Part shown: positions 9,689-20,259 of the stretch, in pieces | Position numbering within the stretch: the first letter of the stretch is position 1 | Layout of the letters: every line of letters starts with the position of its first letter | Source of the DNA: Fomitopsis serialis | Lineage: Eukaryota; Basidiomycota; Agaricomycetes; Polyporales; Fomitopsidaceae | Direction of reading: 5' to 3' | Assembly: GCF_022376445.1 (NCBI RefSeq) | Contig: NW_025955332.1 | Coordinates: 1 to 38,208 of the forward strand | Length of the DNA stretch: 38,208 bases | Program-made: the position numbers and the translations under genes | The notes under the pieces: model-generated | Databases searched by the model: none | Told to the model about the DNA's origin: nothing | The model's input: only the letters and a program-made list of their open reading frames with translations

Positions 9689-12433
9689 GACCGACAGTCG
9701 TCGAGAGGGAGAGCTCGACGGTCGTGGACTCAGGCTCGCCGCTCAGCCACCCGTTCTTCGACTTCACAAACTTTTGCCTGCACGTGACACTGACGATGCC
9801 AGGGCACCAAGCATCAACTGGCAAGCATGGTCATTGACCGCCACATGTTGTATCGACACACTCGCGACTCCGTGAGGTTCGCAGTGTGATATTCAGCGAT
9901 GATTAGGCCATAGTATGCAGCTGGTGTCGCAGCTCGCGCTCTGACGGCTCTGACGGCTTATGATGCAATAACGCTTCTCCGCGAAGTACTATTACTACTA
10001 AGGCAGCAAGCCATACCAGTACTTTTCAGGGATATGAGGAAGCTGGGAGCAGGCGGTACAGTGCCCGCGAGGTATAGGAGTGTCTATAGCACGGTGCGAT
10101 GCTCTTTTCAGGTCTACACTTCGCAGGGTCGCTAATGTTACCCGTCACGTAGGATGTGCATAGTACGCACCGTGCGCGCACATCTGAACTTTGAAACTGG
10201 CGTATCCAGTCTGAATTGAACCGAGGTAAGGGTGTCTGAGCCAGTCCCATCGTTTGCACAGGTCGCCTAGAGGCCAGGACAAGTACTGAAGCGCAAGGAA
10301 CCCCGAGCCTACGAGTTTGTTCAGTGCTGCCACATCCAATTGGGTCGAGCCTGCGCTCAGGCTCGAAAACAATTTCACTCATATTGAGACGTCCAGCAAC
10401 AAGTCTGAACCACTAATGGCACACCGCCCTAATCCCTGCACCACACATAATATTGGCTACCCTGTACCATTAGTATTGTCAATCGCGGCCGTAGTCGTGT
10501 GCATCGACAACCACGCAGTGTAATGCCGTCCGGTAAGTGATGCATCCTTCAAGTTCTATAACCTGACAGCTACAATAACCTCCGGACCCTGGGGTCGCGT
10601 GCACGCACGGAACAGCTCTGATCTATACTCATTGGTGAGAGACGTGCAGGTGGGCTTGTTGGCGACCTCTCGGCTCGTGTTCACTATCACTAACCTATCG
10701 ATGTTGTTCACACTCAGCGGGTCGTTCAGGGACGCCAACGAACCCTCGATATCGATGCGCCATGAGTCTGACCGTCGAAAGAGTCAAGGAGCGAGCCGGC
10801 TGAGGTACAATCCGAAGACAGGTCGTCTGCGTCGTGCAATGCTTCTGTCTTCAAGTTGTAGAAGAAGAGCAAGTGGCATATAACTCACAAGTTGACAACC
10901 ACTGCAGGCGAAAGCCCCGCTCCGCTCTGTGAGAAAGCCTCCAGTGCGTTTTTCCGTTGACCGTAGCCTCGATTCCCTGCGTGGGCTAGACAAGGGTCAC
11001 CGGGCCATTTGTGCCCTTGGGCTCTTGAGACACCACGAGAACCACAACGGCTTGCACCGACATTCAGACCGATCGAGACGACATGCCCGAGTTCGTAGCG
11101 GAGGAAGAGACTGCAGGACCTTCGGTACTACTGATGAAGTCTCCCCAAGCACGTAGACAATTCCTTCAACCTTCGTGCCTCAGGATATCCTTTACTACTG
11201 GTGCGTGGTTAATAGATTCGTGTGTCTTGGTATGAGGTGCACGGCCCGGTTGCGGCCCGGGTTGCGGTACGCACGGAGACCTTGCGGAGACCTGCGAGCC
11301 TCGCTGCCAACAGCGTAGTGCATACTCTCAACAGTTCTCATCCATCTCACTATGCTCGCTACCAGGCTCGTTCGTGAATTCAAAATTGATAGCCAGGATA
11401 GGCCGTCCTCTCATGACTGCTGGGCTGCTCTCCCGAATGGGGCAATCTGAGGACAGTCTGAACAGTCACTGGCAGGTCAACCGAAAGACTGGTACAGTGG
11501 TACTACAGTCGTTTTTGCTCCGGCGACGTTTCCGTTCGAATTCGTAGTGCTGATATATTGATGAACTTACCTCTGCTCCCTTTCTCGTGTAGATGTTATG
11601 GGTACAGACTCCTATACGAAGTATTGGACTTCTGAGCCACCATCTGTCGAGGCCGCTCGGGCGTCGCTTCTGGCTCCCTGGCTTCAAGGTGCCAGGTGTC
11701 TACTACTTAGAGTTTGGGTAAGTCATCCCCTTCAGGGACCCTCGCACATACGGTTCCTCGGCCTGCACGGTTCCATGCTGCGATCTAACCATTCCTGCGG
11801 CCGGCGGGACACACGAGTACGCTTCCAGGTAAATCTATGCAGGTACGCCTAATGGACAGTTTTGGACAACGTAAAGTGTCAAACGTTGCATGTTCCTTAC
11901 TCGGGAGTTGTGATACGTCAGCCGCTAAATGGAACGGTCTTTCCAATGGATGCCAGAGGTAACTTACGAAGGTAGCAACCACGTCACTGGTCATAGCCAG
12001 AACGCTCGGAACTACCTCGCCCGATGAACGCTCATGGTAACGCGTCAAACTATTTGTCCGAGACATCAATCACTGTGGTCCCTGCAGGGACCTTAAGCTC
12101 GGAGACTTCTGACCGACATAGCCCTTGTCAGAGCTCTTGTCTGTTGTGGTTCGCAAGGTTCCCGGTTCATTCCAAGTGATGATACCATACGCAGTCCGAC
12201 ATCCTTCTCTCCGGTCTGTCGGACTGGTCTGGTAGACGCGTTCGCTGCGCTCCGGTACATAGCATCTTTTCATCTCGTCTGTACATACAATGCCCCTTGA
12301 TCCACCCATAATTGAACCCCAGATGTCCGCCCGCGGAGACTTTGCATCGGACGGAATGTGACGCCACTGAATGCAAACCCTGACTTATCCTGGTCTGTGC
12401 GTGTTTCGGACGAATACATTCGCGACATTGTTA
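9689..12433. other. Long spacer upstream of NOP56
   Basis: About 2.7 kb without a frame that could be linked to a known family or to plausible exon borders. The open frames are short, arginine- and serine-rich in composition and typical of chance frames in GC-rich DNA. The part next to 9688 must hold the NOP56 promoter. A short tandem of CTCTGACGG occurs near 9938-9958. Nothing else is claimed. Confidence 0.5.
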
Positions 12434-13078
12434 TCAGGATATACGTGCTGCATCCAGCGCGTCGATCACAGGCTATTGACCAAGATTGTTAGCTCAGGGT
12501 ATGTCCACTCCGCTCGCACGAATGACAGCATACCGCGACGGCGTCCTCCCACAGTGCCTTTCGCACGACGTCCGCTAGACTGGATTTGCGCTGCCGAAAC
12601 ATAGTCGTCTGCCCTGGTTTCCGCCTTGTCCACTCCGGAGCATCGAGGCTATCACTCCATCCCTGGTACCTGTCCAAGACAACGCGGCGGCAGGCCTCCA
12701 CGCTATGTGATTCCCGGAGGAGTGCAGCGCCCGTCACGGTGAGATACAATACGAATGTATCGGGATCGCTGAAGTCGGTGTTATCGTCGGGCGCCTGAAG
12801 GCTGGTCAGATGGGGTTGCCTGGATGCAAGTACAAGTTCGAGTCTGTTCGACTCACTTCGAATTGCTGCATCTGGAGTGCACATTGCACCTCTTCTGGCT
12901 CGAGCGAGCATCCGGAGTCAATGCTGTAGTCATCCGCTGCGCTAGCGGCTATCCAGCTATCAACGGGACCGGGCAGACCGAGCCTTTCCTTGCGGTACTT
13001 CGCGCGCGCTTCTGCATCAGAGAGACGGCGCGGTAGAGAAAGACGCGGCTTCACAGTGGTCCTTTTGACCTTGGGCAT
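12434..13078 (-). CDS. Small hypothetical protein, three exons
   Basis: No family was recognised. The model joins exons 12857-13078, 12534-12794 and 12434-12472 into 173 residues. The first ATG gives a basic N-terminus (MPKVKRTTVKPRLSLPRRL) followed by DAEARAKYRKERLGLPGP. The middle is acidic (APDDNTDFSDPDTFVLYL), and the C-terminal half contains SHSVEACRRVVLDRYQGW and a basic patch (RQRKSSLADVVRKALWED). Introns of 62 and 61 nt have GTGAGT and GTATGC donors; the second shows a good branch site (GAGCTAAC) and TCAATAG acceptor. The continuous sense across both junctions supports a real gene. The basic start suggests a nuclear or nucleic-acid contact, but that is only a guess. It is divergent from the DUF6699 gene at 14295. 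Confidence 0.6.
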
Positions 13079-14294
13079 GGCGCTATAATGGCAATGGTGG
13101 TGGAAGGAGGGCGTGATGACCTGGTTGCACAGCGCACTGAGCTTCTCTTTGAGGATTGTCGCGATGCACTGCTACGTCTATCGTGACCGATCTACTGAGG
13201 TAATCGGGAAAGCCATCCTCGTTATCGCACCGATCCTAATATCCTAGAAGTAACAAGCATTGCCTCGAGGTGGGAGACCTGGACTACTGAGGACCAGAAT
13301 GGCAAGTCGGGGATGTCACCTGCCGTTTGTGAACGATCTTCAGCTTCGGGCCCGATCCCCGCAACACCACGCCCCCATAGTCTGCCGTGCGCGCAGTGGT
13401 TCGTCCTGATAGAATCCAGAGCTTATTTCAGCTGAGATGAAGGGGCACCCTGAATAGGAAGAGACCACTGGCCATTGATACAACGGAGGTATGCATCGTG
13501 TCCTGCGTTGTCTGTCAGCGGACATCGGTAGTTACTCCTCACCTACCCAGTGCAACGATGTACATCGCCAGCCAGCCAGCACATGTAGCTCCGGGCCACA
13601 TATCTGCGGCGATGCTCGTTCTTCCACTCATCGTCCTTTGTCATGTGTGCCGGATGAATGGAGTGATGAACGCCTCATGGGTTACATGGTGTGGAAGATT
13701 GTGAAACGCATCCGATAGCAGTTCGCTGCGCGCATTGCACGCACTTTTTACCCTGTAAGATGAAAAATGGCAGCACCTCCCTCCGCCCGCGACGCTCTGT
13801 AGACTCTTGAGGGCAACGAAGACAGCCAGGGTGGCGTTGAGTGGCGTCGGGGCGGGGGCGGACCCACAGGAACAAATAGGGAAAAACACCTAAAGAGTCG
13901 GCACGTGAAACCCGATTTGATCTGCGGCCCGATATGGGGGACATTTAGACCGTCATGCCGCCTCGTGTCGGGGGTGAGGACAGCGGGACTCCCCCGCAAT
14001 CGACCTTGCCTCAGTCCTTCACTCACGGACTTCGCGCTGGTGAGGACCTCCCGGTCTTAATCTGCTCGGGGAGCTTGATTGCGAGGTCCTGATCCTCTGC
14101 GAGGAACGACCCAGGGCATTGCATGCTACGACCTGCACGACTAGGACCGTGTACGTGCGCCGCTCGTGTCCCCAGCCCGTTATCTGTCTCCGCCGCTGAC
14201 CCCCATTCGCACAGACTTGTCCACGACTCACCTTCCCTTACGCCCTACCCCCTCCTCCCCTCCACTGAATCGGTACACTCTCCGCTGGCCCGAT
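13079..14294. other. Divergent spacer between the small hypothetical gene and the DUF6699 gene
   Basis: No coding frame with family or splice support was found. The stretch should contain promoters for both flanking genes. The last 100 bases before 14295 are C/T-rich on the plus strand (CCCCTCCTCCCCTCC), as is common just upstream of starts in filamentous fungi. Confidence 0.5.
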
Positions 14295-15385
14295 ATGTTC
14301 AAGAAGTTGCTGAAGGGTCTCGATTCGGCACCTCCAACGCCCAAGATCGGCAGGATTGAGCTGCCTGAGCTGGGGGAGGGGGATGTATTTTACTTTTCCA
14401 AGGCTGAGGGGTCAGCAATCGTCGACTGGTCTTCGGACAGCGAAGGCTCATCGTCGCCGCGCTCACCTATCCTAGCCTGGCATAGACCGTCTACGCCTCA
14501 ACCGGAGGGTCCCCTCAAGGCGCGGCGCAAGCACTCCACGCCTGTTACGGAGTCTCCACTGAATCCTCGACGCGGATCGGCTTCGTCGTATCATGCGGAT
14601 ATACGGAGGGCGCCGAGTAGGTCGACCACACCTATGGTCGAGCCGAAGTCGAATGGCAGCAGGTCGTCGACCCCACAGCCGGGTTCCTCGAAGGCTGCCG
14701 CAGGGCTCGCGTCGCCCGTGCCCGTCAAAGCCGCGCGTAAAGGGATACTGAAACCCTGTAAGTTGACCGCGATCGCGCTCTCGTTCACCACACGCACGTT
14801 ATCGGGGGAGAACTCACCACGTGTACCATAGCGCCGCCCCCCAAGCCAGTCACGCTCCACTGGCAGTTGCTGCCATACGAACCTGGGCGGTCGAAGAAGT
14901 TGATTTATTTCAACGTCGCGTATCCGCCTGGTCTTATCCGCGACCATACGCGTATGCCGCCGGTGTCGCTCCACCAGTCCGAGATGGAGAAGCAGGCGGC
15001 TGAGATTCCCCTCGGCGAGATGCAAATACGCTGCTCACAGCTCCCACATTGGGATGTCATCGTTTCTCCCGTGGGCCCTGGAGGCGTACGGTGCATCGAC
15101 GTGTACCGTGCGATCTACGAGACGTTTCAGAAGGAGCTGTCTGAGACGGAGAGGGACCACTACATACCTCACGGCCGTCGCCAACACTGCGAGGCGGCCT
15201 GGCGCAAGCGATGCAAAGAGGCGCCCGGGTTGCCTGAGGTAAACCTGAAGAAGGGCATGTGTCGCATCGATCTACTCGAGGGACGAACGATTTTCATGGG
15301 GCTCAGGCGGCCGGTGCCGACGGATGACAAGCCGGATCGAGTCTGGGTGCTGGAGCTTGGGTTTCCGAAGGAAGAGCGCCGCTGA
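14295..15385 (+). CDS. DUF6699-type basidiomycete protein
   Basis: Two exons, 14295-14757 and 14832-15385, give 338 residues. The N-terminal half starts MFKKLLKGLDSAPPTPKIG and is a Ser/Pro/Arg-rich, probably disordered linker with repeated short TP and SP motifs (possible phosphorylation sites). The C-terminal domain, about residues 160-335, begins KPVTLHWQLLPYEPG and continues with LPHWDVIVSPVG, VRCIDVYRAIYETFQKEL, AAWRKRCKEAPG and CRIDLLEGRTIFMGLRRP. This order and spacing match the DUF6699 domain as I know it, found in large numbers in mushroom-forming fungi and of unknown function. The 74-nt intron splices KGILKP to SPPPKPVTLHW. An ATG further upstream at 14166 would add 43 Pro-rich residues; the 14295 start was preferred because the protein sense begins there. 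Confidence 0.85.
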
Positions 15386-16903
15386 AATCGTTGACGATAT
15401 TTTGCATGCATACCGTATACGCGCCACCTGTCACGGTCAGTCCAATCGTCTTGCCCTTGGAGCACATTATGCCGACGGCTCACCAACTATGATTCCACCC
15501 TGTCTAGGACTGGACTGGATCCTAATACCCACGCTGGATTGCAACACTCATTTTCACTGCGCATCCCATCCACTCTATTCTCGTCATTCATCATGTCGCA
15601 CCCCCCACTCGCCCTGTGCATCTGTCCTCGCGTTCGACGCAATCACCCCACCTCACGTCGCCCTCATCGCATCTTGTAACATCACCCATCTGTCAGGGCG
15701 GTCTTGTTGGCGTGAGACGACGCCCGCTGCCGCTCAGGGACTTCTGTATACTATCACTTACTTTTCGCATGTTCTAGGAGCACATGTCTTCATGCCATGA
15801 TTTGTAGCGCACCCCAATTCGCATTCTGGCACAGAGCTGCCCTATTAGTAGTCGGAGACAACGGAAAGACCTCAAAATCCATGCGAGACTGCGTGTGCGT
15901 CGTCGCAAGCGAGCCATCTAGAAAAGCTTGCCGTTAGTCGTAACGTACGCCAAACCATTGACGACAACAGCGGTGGGAGAGCAGGGCTGATGATCGCGTT
16001 CAACATCACGGGCGACGAAGCTGGCGTAGGCGCGTCTGCCACCGGCTAGCAAGCGGGAGTTGTCTGGACCTTGCATGAGAGAACAGGGCGCGACTGCCTC
16101 CTCGTGTTTGAGGGGTGCCCCGTCAGGTGAATCTACCACGGCAGCAAGGATGTGGAATCTGGTGAACACTGCCCCAACGGGAGCGCATGAGCTAATGACC
16201 CTGTCTAAGCGGCACCGATAGAAGTGGTCAAGGTAGTGCGAAGATCCTTCCAGAGGACGGTATAGAGTTCTGGACCTACCGCAGCGAGGATCCAGTGCAG
16301 TTGGGGCCTCGTTCCAATTTGGTATGTACCAAGACAAAGTCGGACGCTATATGCGACTATATTCGCACAGACCTTAACTGGAATCCTTCTGTGCTTCACA
16401 GGCACCACAAAACGACCCTGAATGATGAACGGCTACTCGTTAGCCGGCGTGCAAGCTCAAGAATAGAGAGTACGACTTACTCCCGCTGGTTCCATAGCCT
16501 AGGCCAATCAATCGTTTCTGTGCACGGCGGGGAATCCACCTAATCGCGCGTTCATTTCCGTTAGCTAAGACAGCATCTCCGGGACGCCGTAAACCTTCGC
16601 ACAACGCTATTCAAGGCAATCGGACATTACACTTCCCGACGAAGTTGGATGCCGAACTCGATGGCACCAGTAGTTACTTCATCGTGGACGATACGAGGAC
16701 GCTCAACGCGTAATCTAACCATTCGCGTAGGTGATCTGATGAGGCAAAAGGGGATATGAAGCAGAGAGGTTATGGTCCGTAAGAGATGGATGTGGTCGAG
16801 TTGAACTTGCACTGCATCGAGTCAACTGTGGCAGCTAGAACCAGAGGCGCGTCGTGCAGGTCACAACCACGTGATACGTGACGAACGCGTTCAGCGCGGG
16901 GAC
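15386..16903. other. Spacer with one unassigned open frame
   Basis: Most of this stretch shows nothing. On the minus strand at 15918-16337 there is a 139-codon frame with moderately protein-like composition towards its end (ERDHQPCSPTAVVVNGLAYV), but the N-terminal half looks random, no family was recognised and no splice partner was found. It may be a remnant exon or chance. The right end abuts the transposon at 16904. Confidence 0.4.
16896..16903. repeat. Left copy of possible 8-bp target-site duplication
   Basis: GCGGGGAC directly precedes the inverted end and recurs in the same orientation at 17533-17540. Eight matching bases next to both ends support a target duplication, although the local GC-rich context makes chance agreement possible. 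Confidence 0.5.
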
Positions 16904-17532
16904 GGAGAACGTCCGATCAACTGGGAGAGGCGTTGCGCAACGCGTTTGCGAAACGCCCCTGCGAAACGCCTCTGCGAAACGTCCGTCACAGTGTTACTTA
17001 CTGAATACGGTAACTGACAAAGCACCTACAGGGGGCCATCGGGCCACTTGTGTCGCTCGGTCAGCCAAGGGTTGCTCCTAGAAAATACAAGTATATTGCG
17101 AGTAACCCTTTTAAATCTCTCATTACAGTGATTTTCCCAAGCAGCAAGCAAGTGGTGGAGGAAATTTTGGATTTAAGTATTAACTCATTCGGATGTAGCG
17201 AGGGGCGCGCGAAGTGAGGCGCTTATTGCCTGATTTGGAAGAACTTTCCAAATCGGGTTGCAGGGCGCCCGCGCGCTCGGAAACACAGTGAGAAATCAAC
17301 CACCCACTGATACAGACTCAACTACTGCTAGTAGCAAAGCCAAGATACTTACTGAGGCTTTGAAGCAGCATATAAGCCAAATGGATGTAATGAAGCGGCT
17401 TACTCAGCTTGCTATTCTTGGTACTCGGGCCACAAAAGGTGCGTAACGGGTCACAGTCGGTAACACTTCGTGACGTTTCGCGTTGCGCGTTGCGCGTTTC
17501 GGAAACGCCCGTCCCCGTGGATCGGACTTTCT
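16904..17532. mobile_element. Short non-autonomous DNA transposon (MITE-like) with imperfect inverted ends
   Basis: The two ends are inverted relative to each other. The left end reads GGAGAACGTCCGATC and the right end, on the other strand, AGAAAGTCCGATC; both continue into related subterminal DNA built from CGTTGCGCAACGCG and GCGAAACGCC-type units. Both ends are flanked by GCGGGGAC (16896-16903 and 17533-17540), which fits an 8-bp target-site duplication as made by hAT-type elements. The interior is richer in A+T than the flanks and contains a perfect hairpin (17232-17240 with 17246-17254) inside a larger GC-rich inverted arrangement. A 62-codon frame (17258-17446, ending LAILGTRATKGA) is present but too short for a transposase. 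Superfamily assignment is inference. Confidence 0.65.
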
Positions 17533-17540
17533 GCGGGGAC
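17533..17540. repeat. Right copy of possible 8-bp target-site duplication
   Basis: This is the second GCGGGGAC, immediately after the right inverted end (ACTTTCT). It pairs with 16896-16903. Confidence 0.5.
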
Positions 17541-17856
17541 TCTATAACTCGTTACTCGCTACTGCGCTGCTGGATGCTGCAACTGCGTCAAAGATATTCG
17601 AGCTGATAGCAGACCTTCGAGGAACAGATGGGTAAACGAGATTGATAGAGGACTATAATGTTACAGGTACCGTATCAGTGATGTCCAGGGTGTACACATG
17701 CGATGCGAACGATCCGACAAGACGTATGCGACAGCGAAACAGAAGGCTAGATAACGAATTCTAACCAAGGCCGTCGTCAGTACGATGCCAAAGACAGGAG
17801 AAAGTGGGTGGGTATACTGACAAATTATGGGCGCCGACTAAGACAGTACGCGCCGC
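17541..17856. other. Spacer between transposon and RING gene 3' end
   Basis: No gene or repeat is seen. It should contain the 3' untranslated region of the RING gene that ends at 17857. Confidence 0.5.
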
Positions 17857-20259
17857 CTAAGCAAGCGCGCACGCGCCCTCGTCCCAGTCAATGCGCGGAA
17901 TAACGCCAACAGCTCTACAGACAGGGCAAGATACTTCGACCTCTTCGCCCTCTTTCTCTTCCTTCTTGTCCTCCCCGCCCCAGCCCGCGACACGCTCCGC
18001 ACTCACGAGGCACGACGGGTGGAACGTATGCTCGCACACCTTCTCGCTGTTTCCGCCCATCCGGTTGATTGAGATGTTGCGCATGGTCGATGGGTCGATG
18101 ACAGGGAACGGATCCTCATCAGAAGGGCCGAGACCACAGCTCACATCCCAGCACCGCAGCCCACGCTCGCGCTCCAGACGCTCGACACGCTGACGCAGCG
18201 TCTGCCCCGGAGGAGCAGGCAGCGTCCACTGTCGCTTCTCTGGTGGCCGGGCGCGTCCCTGACCGCGCGAGCCCGTTGAAGCCGCACTTGCTGGACGTTG
18301 CGGCACAGCTCCAGCGGGCGGGTTTGCATTTGCCTGAGGTTGCGGCGGCTGGACACCGAAGAGGTTCTGCCACATGTTCGGGATGCCCCATGTGCTGGGA
18401 TTGGGACCACCCGCAGGCGAGTTCTGAGCATTCGGCATAGCCCCGGGCACAGATGCGTTCGCAGCAGGCACAGGCTGGGGATGTTGGGCCTGAGCTTCTT
18501 GCGGCGCCTGCTGAGGCGGCGCACCGCTGAACAGACGCTGGAAGAGGTTACGTGTTGCCTGAGCGTCGAGCGGGACATAACCACCAGCGGGCCCGCCCGG
18601 TCCGCCCATGACAGGGAAGAAGAGATTGAACTCGAAGGGTATGCCGTCTGCGGTAGGGCCTGGGTGTGGTGGCTGGTCCTGAGTCGCATCTGGGGCACCG
18701 GGCTGGCGAGAGTTCGGCATTGACTGGGGAACGCCCTGTGTCTGGGCTGGAGCTGGCCGCGCATCTGCGGTTGCTGGAGCCTGAGGCGGTTGTGCACCAG
18801 CCTGCGCTGGCGCCGGACCCTCCGTGGGTGCGGCTTGCTGCTGTCTGCGCCGCCGGGGTGGGGCATAGGTGAGGGACTCGGGATCGATATCGAAGCGGCA
18901 AGAAGGACACGTCGTGCGATGCGGCTTCGTGAACCATGGCAGCAGGCAAGACGTGTGGAATACGTGAGCACAGGGGAGCGCTACGACCTTGGGCAGTTCA
19001 TTCTTCGTGGAGGGCGTGTCCGTTGAAGTGGCGGGAGAAGCCGCTGCATGGCCATCAACATCCATCCCCGCGTTCGCCTCTGCACCAGTACCGGCTTGCT
19101 CTTCAGTGTCGAATCCGCCGCCTTCCGAGCTAAGCTTCTCCCAGCAAACGGAACACAGCGAGTCGCCGTCATCGCCACCGAGCCTCTCGATGCGTGATAC
19201 CAGGCCCTCCGGCACCTCCTCAAGGCCGCGAACAAGCTTCTCAGCCCGCTCGGGGTTATCAATTTCCTCTTCACGCGGCGGGCCGAAGGGGAAGAAGGAC
19301 ATGAAGAATGGTTCCGCTCCCGGAGCGAAGGGGAAGAACTGCGGCGGGAAGCCGGCCATTTGCGGAGTGCCATCGGGGACAGGGTGTGGTCCGGCAGGAA
19401 CATCCGGGGGAGGGCCGATGTGGAACGTAAGGTTGAACATCGGGAGGGGATGGTTATGAAAGTGATGATGGTGACCCTGACCTTGTGCTTCGGCATCTCC
19501 TTGCGGGCCTTGCTGAGGAGCGTCCTGCTCTGGGCCAGGGAAGACGTCGAAGGAGTAGACGCGTTGGTTGCTATACGGCGGCGGTGGATCGTTCGGGGGC
19601 GCGTGATGTTGCTGAGGGTGAGCGGCAGATGATGCTGGTCGCGCTTGTTGTGCGCTGGCGTCGTCGGACGGGTCAGGAGAAGTCATGCGCTGACGATTCG
19701 TTTCGCGCATGTCCTCCTCATCAACCTCGTCGTCAACGCGCGCACGGCGCGAACCGGTCTGCGGCGATGAGTCAACGTCGGTAGGCAATTGGTGGTACAC
19801 CCCCGGTTCTACGTCGTGCATGTCGACATCGGTATCCCAATCCGACACCGTGTGGAGCGATGGCATAGAGCCGACTGACTCCGCGTATGCTGCGCGATTC
19901 TGCTGTGAAGACGCCTCAGCAGCGGGTAGCGATGAAGACGTAGGTCCATCCTGATTCGATATTGCGGAATCAGGCGTCAGAGGTGAGGTCAAAGAAAGGC
20001 CTCCTACAGATCGTGCGACATCCTCTATGGATTGCTCCTCGCGCTGTTGTGGGCCTGCGCGTGACGCGGGGTAGTCAGGGATTGGCTCCAGGGGCGGCAT
20101 GTCTGCCAAGTCCGGGTCGTCGAGCGGAAGGCTCGGCTCACGAGGGGCTGCGTGCTGGTTGGAGAGTCCACGGACAAAGTTGTGGATGGCTTGCCCAATC
20201 TGGGGGTTGGCATCCAGGAGGTGTTGCAGGAAACCGCCAGCTGAATGTTGGTTATCCAT
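17857..20259 (-). CDS. Large RING-H2 zinc finger protein, probable E3 ubiquitin ligase
   Basis: A single exon of 800 codons. The RING-H2 finger has Cys369 and Cys372 (CSVCWEKL), then after an unusually long 57-residue acidic/Ala-rich insert Cys430, His432, His435 and Cys438 (CAHVFHTSCLLPWF), then Cys451 and Cys454 (CPSCRF). RING-H2 fingers recruit E2 enzymes, so an E3 ligase role is likely; the substrate is unknown. A second cysteine/histidine cluster at the C-terminus (Cys703, Cys708, Cys742, His744, His747, Cys750, Cys778, Cys781; motifs CEHTFHPSC and CPVCRAVGV) also looks RING-like. The remainder is low complexity: a His-rich tract near 263-269, Pro/Gln-rich linkers, and aromatic Phe-Pro blocks near 304-327. 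The start has no competing in-frame upstream ATG, and MDNQHSAGGFLQHLLDANP reads as a normal N-terminus. Local codons are strongly GC-ending. Confidence 0.9.
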   Translation of the reverse strand: MDNQHSAGGFLQHLLDANPQIGQAIHNFVRGLSNQHAAPREPSLPLDDPDLADMPPLEPIPDYPASRAGPQQREEQSIEDVARSVGGLSLTSPLTPDSAISNQDGPTSSSLPAAEASSQQNRAAYAESVGSMPSLHTVSDWDTDVDMHDVEPGVYHQLPTDVDSSPQTGSRRARVDDEVDEEDMRETNRQRMTSPDPSDDASAQQARPASSAAHPQQHHAPPNDPPPPYSNQRVYSFDVFPGPEQDAPQQGPQGDAEAQGQGHHHHFHNHPLPMFNLTFHIGPPPDVPAGPHPVPDGTPQMAGFPPQFFPFAPGAEPFFMSFFPFGPPREEEIDNPERAEKLVRGLEEVPEGLVSRIERLGGDDGDSLCSVCWEKLSSEGGGFDTEEQAGTGAEANAGMDVDGHAAASPATSTDTPSTKNELPKVVALPCAHVFHTSCLLPWFTKPHRTTCPSCRFDIDPESLTYAPPRRRRQQQAAPTEGPAPAQAGAQPPQAPATADARPAPAQTQGVPQSMPNSRQPGAPDATQDQPPHPGPTADGIPFEFNLFFPVMGGPGGPAGGYVPLDAQATRNLFQRLFSGAPPQQAPQEAQAQHPQPVPAANASVPGAMPNAQNSPAGGPNPSTWGIPNMWQNLFGVQPPQPQANANPPAGAVPQRPASAASTGSRGQGRARPPEKRQWTLPAPPGQTLRQRVERLERERGLRCWDVSCGLGPSDEDPFPVIDPSTMRNISINRMGGNSEKVCEHTFHPSCLVSAERVAGWGGEDKKEEKEGEEVEVSCPVCRAVGVIPRIDWDEGACALA

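Noticed and set aside
12150..12180. GGTTCATTCC, similar to a tRNA internal B box; another at about 2807
   Set aside because: No A box, no acceptor stem pairing and no anticodon loop could be placed around either site.
13641..14026. Overlapping minus-strand frames between the small hypothetical gene and the DUF6699 gene
   Set aside because: No consistent splice borders, no family motif and random-looking composition.
14166..14294. Upstream ATG that would add 43 residues to the DUF6699 protein
   Set aside because: The added segment reads as translated C/T-rich leader (Pro, Ser and Thr in excess); the start at 14295 begins a normal protein sense.
16920..16990. Short direct repeats spaced about 13 bases (TGCGAAACGCC), first considered as a CRISPR-like array
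   Set aside because: The units abut without spacers, lie inside a transposon end and recur inverted at the other end; subterminal transposon repeats explain them, and CRISPR is not expected in a fungus.
18141..18971. 276-codon minus-strand frame overlapping the RING gene in another frame
   Set aside because: Arg/Ser-rich composition and no family sense; shadow of the 800-codon exon.
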